Source: an uncultured Leucothrix sp. (GTDB taxonomy: Bacteria; Pseudomonadota; Gammaproteobacteria; Thiotrichales; Thiotrichaceae). From it: DNA of 10,498 nucleotides. The stretch lies in the NCBI GenBank assembly GCA_937923375.1, contig CALAJG010000232.1, forward strand, positions 1-10,498. The letters are read 5' to 3'. The translations under genes and the position numbers were made by a program. Shown piece after piece: positions 6,448 to 10,498 of the stretch; positions within the stretch are counted from its first letter, which is position 1; the number at the start of each line of letters is the position of its first letter. The notes below the pieces were generated by a model. That model ran no database searches, had not been told where the DNA came from, and saw nothing but the letters and a program-made list of their open reading frames with translations.

Positions 6448-6592
6448 GATAGATCGTTAATATTAGGGGATTAATGGACTCTAATGACACATTTAGAGCA
6501 CCTTCACAGAAGGTAATTTACCGATGACTTGCCTCAGAAAGACAAACAGCCAACAAATCGTAGACTTGTTAGTCCACAACCTATCATTGAAT

Positions 6593-6683
6593 TGGCGGAG
6601 AAAGAGGGATTCGAACCCTCGATAGGCTATTAACCTATACACGCTTTCCAAGCGTGCTCCTTAAGCCACTCGGACACTTCTCC
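6593..6683 (-). tRNA. serX-type, anticodon GGA: tRNA-Ser(GGA)
   Basis: A full cloverleaf is visible on the minus strand, 91 nt including an encoded CCA (6595-6593). The acceptor stem is GGAGAAG with TTTCTCC and discriminator G. The D arm is TCCGAGTGGCTTAAGGA. The anticodon arm is CACGC-TTGGAAA-GCGTG with anticodon GGA (6649-6647). The long variable arm (ATAGGT/GCCTAT around TAATA) is typical of serine tRNAs, and the T arm is GAGGG-TTCGAAT-CCCTC. It decodes UCC and UCU. Its 3' end faces the accessory-looking region at lower coordinates. Confidence 0.97.
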
Positions 6684-6748
6684 GTAGATATGTTGCACCG
6701 ATGAATCAGAACATGCCGTTCATCAAGGAGCGGCAGATTACCGCATAT

Positions 6749-7444
6749 TCAGGGCTTTGACAAGTCTATCTCCTGAGCCGTTAATTCACGCCATTCGCCT
6801 TCAGCTAAACCAGCATCTAAACCAATATTTCCAATTGCTTCACGGTGTAGAGCCGTCACCTCATTGTCCACAGCCAACATCATTCGTTTGACTTGATGGT
6901 AACGTCCCTCGTGAATACTCAAAACAATAACATTTGGCTCCAGAACCTTCACTAACGAGGGCTTAGTCGGTTTTTTTTCTCCATCTAGCAAGAGGCCTTC
7001 TTCAAGCTTTTTTTTGGCAGCATCAGTAATGGGGTCTTTGAGGGTCACTCGATAACGCTTTGTCTGCTTATGTTTTGGTGACGTCATCCGATGTGACCAT
7101 TGACCATCATCGGTTGCGAGAATTAGCCCTGTGGTATCTTTATCTAAACGCCCTACCACGTGTAACTGATCTCGCCTGGGCACCAACAGGTAATCAAATA
7201 CTGTTAATGAGTGTTTGTCTTTATTAGCGCTAACGCAACCCTCAGGCTTATGTAGCATGTAATATCGAGGCTTGGGTTCGTTGATCAGTACTCCGATGTA
7301 AGTAACTTTGTTGGATTCAGTGACTTTCATGGCGCCTTTGGCTGCCACAACCCCATCAACCAAAACATCCCCTTGCCTAATTGCTTTGGTTGCCTGAGAA
7401 CGCGTTAAGTTTGACGCATTGCTCAGTAACTTATCCAAACGCAT
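6749..7444 (-). CDS. rsuA: 16S rRNA pseudouridine(516) synthase
   Basis: This encodes 231 residues, the normal length for RsuA. The N-terminal S4 RNA-binding domain (about 1-50) starts MRLDKLLSN and includes the AIRQGDVLVDG turn (21-31). The catalytic domain contains GRLDKDTTGLIL (98-109) with nucleophile Asp101, then TDDGQWSHRMTSPKH (111-125), which is close to E. coli RsuA, and EGRYHQVKRMM later. The enzyme isomerises a single uridine of the small-subunit rRNA (U516 in E. coli) in the cytoplasm. RluE and RluB are close relatives, but the TDDGQWSHR(M/I)TSP segment and length favour RsuA. Its ATG lies 3 bp after the purA stop with no clear ribosome binding site, so translation is probably coupled to purA. 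Confidence 0.9.
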   Translation of the reverse strand: MRLDKLLSNASNLTRSQATKAIRQGDVLVDGVVAAKGAMKVTESNKVTYIGVLINEPKPRYYMLHKPEGCVSANKDKHSLTVFDYLLVPRRDQLHVVGRLDKDTTGLILATDDGQWSHRMTSPKHKQTKRYRVTLKDPITDAAKKKLEEGLLLDGEKKPTKPSLVKVLEPNVIVLSIHEGRYHQVKRMMLAVDNEVTALHREAIGNIGLDAGLAEGEWRELTAQEIDLSKP

Positions 7445-7447
7445 CGA

Positions 7448-8743
7448 TCAAATATCGTATGGATTGCGCAGAATCATTGTATGGTCACGATCGGGCCCCG
7501 TTGAAATGATATCCACCGGTGTCTCGAGTAACTCAGCTATGCGGGATAAATAGCGCTGAGCATTTTCTGGCAAGTCATCATAAGAAGTTGCGCCATAAGT
7601 ATTGCTTTGCCAGCCAGGCATCGTTTCGTATATCGGCTTACAACGGGCAAACGCAGCCGCGCCGGCGGGAGGCACTTTAACAATCTCGCCATCAAGCTCA
7701 TAGGCAGTGCAGATCTTTAGCGATTCAAGCTCGTCGAGTACATCAAGCTTAGTGACACACAATCCACTGATACTATTAATTCGCATTGCACTCGAAAGCG
7801 CCACTACATCTAGCCAACCACAGCGGCGCGCCCGGCCTGTTGTCGCTCCAAATTCCTGACCTTTAGCAGCGATACCCGCACCAACATCATCAAATAATTC
7901 TGTAGGGAATGGACCAGCACCCACTCGCGTCGTGTAGGCCTTAGTAATGCCTAAGATATAATCGAGATCTCTTGGGCCAACGCCACTGCCAGTCGAAGCA
8001 CCCCCAGCCGTGGTATTCGATGAAGTCACATAGGGATAAGTACCATGATCAATATCTAACAACGAGCCTTGTGCGCCCTCAAACATGACATTGTCACCGT
8101 TTCGACGCAGCTCATGCAACCGTGTTGGTATATCTGCCATCATAGGCTTGAGACGTTCCACATAAGCCAGCGTATTTGCTAGCACGGTTTCATAATCCAC
8201 TTTGTCTGCTTTGTATAAATGCTCCAACGCAAAATTGTGATAATCCATGACTGTTTTAAGTTTTTCAGCAAATTTAGCCTCATCCAACAAATCACCTAAG
8301 CGTATGCCGCGCCTTGCTGCTTTGTCCTCATAAGCCGGGCCGATGCCACGTCCAGTCGTTCCAATAGCTTTTTTGCCACGCGCGGCTTCCCGAGCTGCAT
8401 CTAGCGACGTGTGATAAGGTAGTATCAGCTGGCAGGCCACCGAGAGCTTGAGACGTTCCATTACCGGAACCCCCTCAGATTCCAGCATATCAATTTCCTT
8501 GAGCAACGCTTCGGGCGACAAAACCACCCCATTTCCGATCATACACTCGACATTTTCACGCAGTATTCCGGACGGAATCAGATGTAAAACAGTCTTTTCA
8601 CCTTTAATTACTAAGGTATGGCCCGCGTTATGTCCACCCTGAAAGCGCACTACCCCACTGGCATTTTCCGTTAATAGGTCAACTATCTTACCTTTACCTT
8701 CATCGCCCCATTGGGTTCCCAGCACTACGACAAACTTACCCAT
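7448..8743 (-). CDS. purA: adenylosuccinate synthetase
   Basis: This encodes 431 residues, full length. The enzyme joins IMP and aspartate using GTP, the first committed step to AMP. Key features are WGDEGKGKIVD (12-22) with catalytic Asp14, GGHNAGHT (36-43) with catalytic His42, IGTTGRGIGPAYEDK (127-141), TSSNTTAGGAS (240-250), FGATTGRARRCGWLD (298-312) for aspartate and IMP binding, TKLDVLD (331-337) for guanine recognition, and STGPDRDHT near the C-terminus. The ribosome binding site is poor (GAG near the ATG). It lies 39 bp behind hisZ and directly before rsuA, consistent with the gammaproteobacterial hflC-DUF2065-hisZ-purA cluster. No missing residues seen. Confidence 0.99.
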   Translation of the reverse strand: MGKFVVVLGTQWGDEGKGKIVDLLTENASGVVRFQGGHNAGHTLVIKGEKTVLHLIPSGILRENVECMIGNGVVLSPEALLKEIDMLESEGVPVMERLKLSVACQLILPYHTSLDAAREAARGKKAIGTTGRGIGPAYEDKAARRGIRLGDLLDEAKFAEKLKTVMDYHNFALEHLYKADKVDYETVLANTLAYVERLKPMMADIPTRLHELRRNGDNVMFEGAQGSLLDIDHGTYPYVTSSNTTAGGASTGSGVGPRDLDYILGITKAYTTRVGAGPFPTELFDDVGAGIAAKGQEFGATTGRARRCGWLDVVALSSAMRINSISGLCVTKLDVLDELESLKICTAYELDGEIVKVPPAGAAAFARCKPIYETMPGWQSNTYGATSYDDLPENAQRYLSRIAELLETPVDIISTGPDRDHTMILRNPYDI

Positions 8744-8782
8744 CTCAACTCTCTCTAAGCCAAACTAACGTTTCTGTTAATA

Positions 8783-9979
8783 CTAAGTCGCAGCTACGAC
8801 CTGCCATTTTCCCGATTTGTTGTCTATTATACGATCACAACCTTGCGTATTTGCAGACATCCTATCTAATTCCACCAATTGGCGAATAACAATCTCACCT
8901 TCTGCTCTTAATTTTCCTATGAGAGCCACTAGATCCGCATCATCACTTACCGGTGCCAATATCCCCCTATCGTTGGGCGGGGCTGGTTGATTCGTCAGAG
9001 CACCGAGCTCTAATAAGGTTCTTAAATTGCAACTAAAGCCGGTGGCAGGACGGGAATTACCGAAGTTTTCACCAATTCCGTCATATCGCCCCCCTCGGGC
9101 TATTTCACGCCCATTTTCTGGGATATAGGCGGCATAGACGATTCCAGTGTGGTAGGCATAGCCGCGCATTTCGGCAAGATCAAGGTTAATAACCAGTCCT
9201 GGATAAGCCTGGTTTAACTTTTTAGTAAGCTGCTTCAGGTATTCAAGTGCCTGTAAAACCTTTGAGCCCCCAGCACTAAGCTTCTTTGCCGCGTCATCCA
9301 ACAAACTAATCTGGCCGTGCAACTCAGGTAAACAAACCAACATATCGCGAGTAGCATCATCAAAAGGGGAATCATCCAACCACTTCTTGATTTCTGGCAG
9401 TGACTTCCGTTCAAGTTGATCCAGATATATGGCTTCTTGTTTTGCAGATAAGCCAACTTGCGATAGCAGCATTCGCAAAATTCCAACATGCCCCAAATCC
9501 AAGACAATCTTTTTCGCACCAGCAAGCTGCAATGTTTCAACCATCAAAGCGATGACTTCATAGTCACTTTCGATTCCGGCATGACCAAACAACTCCGCCC
9601 CAACCTGAATCGGCGAACGTGACCCCCCGGCAACCGCGCTGTGTGTTCTCAACACCGACCCAATGTAACAAAGGCGATTAGGCTGATCCGGGAGTAATGA
9701 CATGCGGTGCGAATCAATACGTGCAACCTGTGGGGTGATATCCGCCCGAACGCCCATCATTCGACCATTGGTTTGGTCAGTTATCTTGAAAGTTTGCAAA
9801 TCTAGCTGCGAGCCCATCGCAATACTTAAGGATTCAAGGTATTCGACCAAAGGAGGCATAACAAAGCGGTATCCCCAGCCTCGGTACAGATCAAGCAGTT
9901 CTCTGCGCATCGCTTCCAGCGATTCTGCTTCATCAGGGAGTGATTCGTTAATTCCATCAGGAAGTAACCAATATTTCAT
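8783..9979 (-). CDS. hisZ: ATP phosphoribosyltransferase regulatory subunit
   Basis: This encodes 398 residues, typical for HisZ. It is a histidyl-tRNA synthetase-like protein without aminoacylation function that joins short-form HisG to make the active, histidine-sensitive enzyme of the first step of histidine synthesis. It shows the class II synthetase core: LLPDGINESLPDEA near the N-terminus, RADITPQVAR (78-87), QVGAELFG (125-132), LAEMRGYAYHTGIVY (268-282) and ARGGRYDGIGENFG (294-307). It lacks the C-terminal anticodon-binding domain of true HisRS. Its presence predicts a short HisG elsewhere in the genome. The ATG at 9979 follows the DUF2065 stop by 22 bp and has only a weak ribosome binding site. 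Confidence 0.97.
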   Translation of the reverse strand: MKYWLLPDGINESLPDEAESLEAMRRELLDLYRGWGYRFVMPPLVEYLESLSIAMGSQLDLQTFKITDQTNGRMMGVRADITPQVARIDSHRMSLLPDQPNRLCYIGSVLRTHSAVAGGSRSPIQVGAELFGHAGIESDYEVIALMVETLQLAGAKKIVLDLGHVGILRMLLSQVGLSAKQEAIYLDQLERKSLPEIKKWLDDSPFDDATRDMLVCLPELHGQISLLDDAAKKLSAGGSKVLQALEYLKQLTKKLNQAYPGLVINLDLAEMRGYAYHTGIVYAAYIPENGREIARGGRYDGIGENFGNSRPATGFSCNLRTLLELGALTNQPAPPNDRGILAPVSDDADLVALIGKLRAEGEIVIRQLVELDRMSANTQGCDRIIDNKSGKWQVVAAT

Positions 9980-10001
9980 GTCAGATGACTCTTGAGTGGC
10001 A

Positions 10002-10193
10002 TTAAATCAAAAAAAGCAATATCAAACCCACTACCATACTGCCGAGACCTAGCATGCGTAAAGACTTCTCCGGCATTTCTTGCACGGATTGATACACTTC
10101 TTTTAGTTTAGCAGGGGCTAGAAAAGGCAAAATACCTTCTATGATGAGTACCAAAGCAAGCGCAGTTAAAAGATCGTTCCAATTTACATTCAC
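10002..10193 (-). CDS. DUF2065 family small inner-membrane protein (YjeT-like)
   Basis: This encodes 63 residues starting at a GTG at 10193, with AAGGG about 10 nt upstream. It has two hydrophobic segments (about 7-26 and 45-63), the second with glycines (LGLGSMVVGLILL), joined by a short polar loop containing APAKLKEVYQSVQEMPEKSLR. This is the pattern of DUF2065/YjeT proteins found between hflC and hisZ or purA in gammaproteobacteria. The molecular function is unknown; its constant position beside hflC suggests, but does not prove, a link to membrane-protein quality control. Confidence 0.93.
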   Translation of the reverse strand: MNVNWNDLLTALALVLIIEGILPFLAPAKLKEVYQSVQEMPEKSLRMLGLGSMVVGLILLFLI

Positions 10194-10222
10194 TTTTAAC
10201 TGCCCTTGTCTGGCTTGATGAA

Positions 10223-10498
10223 CTACTGTGACTTTTGCTTGAAGTAGCGGAAAAACTCTGAATCAGGATCCATTACCATCACATCGCTGCTTTTGCCCAT
10301 CGACTTTCTATAGGCCTCAAGGCTTCGGTGAAATGAGTAGAACTCAGCATCTTTCTTATAGGCTTCTGCATAAATATCAGTTGCTTGAGCATCACCTTGA
10401 CCCCGAATTTTCTCCGAAGCACTGTAGGCATCAGCTTCGATTATAACCGAGTCACGATCGGCAGCGGCTCTGATTCTTTCAGCTTCTTCCCGCCCTCT
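10223..10498 (-). CDS. hflC: HflC, modulator of FtsH protease, C-terminal part (5' end outside window)
   Basis: The frame is open to the window edge and gives the last 91 residues plus a TAG. EEAERIRAAADRD, IRGQGDAQATDIYAEAY, KDAEFYSFHRSLEAYRKSM and DVMVMDPDSEFFRYF match the C-terminal helical part of HflC, an SPFH-domain protein. HflC forms a large inner-membrane complex with HflK around the FtsH protease and restrains its activity. The N-terminal membrane anchor and SPFH domain lie outside the window, and hflK is expected just upstream. The DUF2065 gene follows 29 bp downstream on the same strand. Confidence 0.96.
   Translation of the reverse strand, partial: RGREEAERIRAAADRDSVIIEADAYSASEKIRGQGDAQATDIYAEAYKKDAEFYSFHRSLEAYRKSMGKSSDVMVMDPDSEFFRYFKQKSQ

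Noticed and set aside
459..6563. 11-bp CTACGATTTGT at 459-469 matched in inverted form at 6553-6563, near the tRNA
   Set aside because: Matches of 11 bp are expected several times by chance in a window of this size, and the flanks show no similarity.
6684..6748. TGCCG/CGGCA inverted repeat between rsuA and the tRNA gene as a terminator of the purA-rsuA transcript
   Set aside because: Only five base pairs with a ten-base loop and no T-tract; too weak to call.
8146..8460. 15-bp identical segment GCTTGAGACGTTCCA at 8146-8160 and 8446-8460, exactly 300 bp apart
   Set aside because: Both copies lie in frame within purA and encode the ordinary ERLK segments of the enzyme; a coincidence of coding, not a repeat element.

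Overview
The window looks like chromosome of a gammaproteobacterium of moderate G+C. The best evidence is the minus-strand run hflC (3' part) > DUF2065 inner-membrane protein > hisZ > purA, a gene order well known in Pseudomonas and related gammaproteobacteria. It is followed by an RsuA-type 16S rRNA pseudouridine synthase, a tRNA-Ser(GGA) and a ProQ/FinO RNA chaperone. I cannot name the genus from this sequence.

Layout from left to right. (1) Positions 2-199, + strand: the last 65 codons of a protein resembling COG2236-type phosphoribosyltransferases. (2) Positions 200-643: a noncoding, AT-rich stretch unusually full of short inverted repeats. (3) Positions 644-1945, + strand: a two-gene unit encoding a probable coiled-coil lipoprotein and a small all-helical protein, neither recognisable as a known family. 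(4) A 16-bp stem-loop at 1952-1989 separates these from the minus-strand genes that converge on them. (5) Positions 4207-2007, - strand: a beta-helix-like protein without a signal peptide, translationally coupled (ATGA overlap) to an exported four-cysteine protein; both have unknown roles. (6) Positions 5646-4594, - strand: a Gfo/Idh/MocA-family NAD(P)-dependent oxidoreductase, flanked on both sides by copies of a 21-bp direct repeat (20 of 21 identical). (7) Positions 6376-5858, - strand: a ProQ/FinO-domain RNA-binding protein with a hairpin in its leader. (8) Positions 6683-6593, - strand: tRNA-Ser(GGA). (9) Positions 10498-6749, - strand: the conserved block hflC-DUF2065-hisZ-purA-rsuA.

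The right third is housekeeping: membrane proteolysis control (HflC), histidine biosynthesis (HisZ, the regulatory partner of short-form HisG), AMP synthesis (PurA) and rRNA modification (RsuA). PurA and HisZ both belong to purine-linked metabolism. The left two thirds, beyond the 3' end of the tRNA, hold genes with less obvious connections and long intergenic spaces, and read as an accessory or lineage-specific region. I see no transposase, integrase, CRISPR array or recognised defence system. The best candidates for undescribed biology are the two unrecognised two-gene units (644-1945 and 4207-2007) and the structured noncoding DNA at 275-525. All three are presented as leads, not as established systems.
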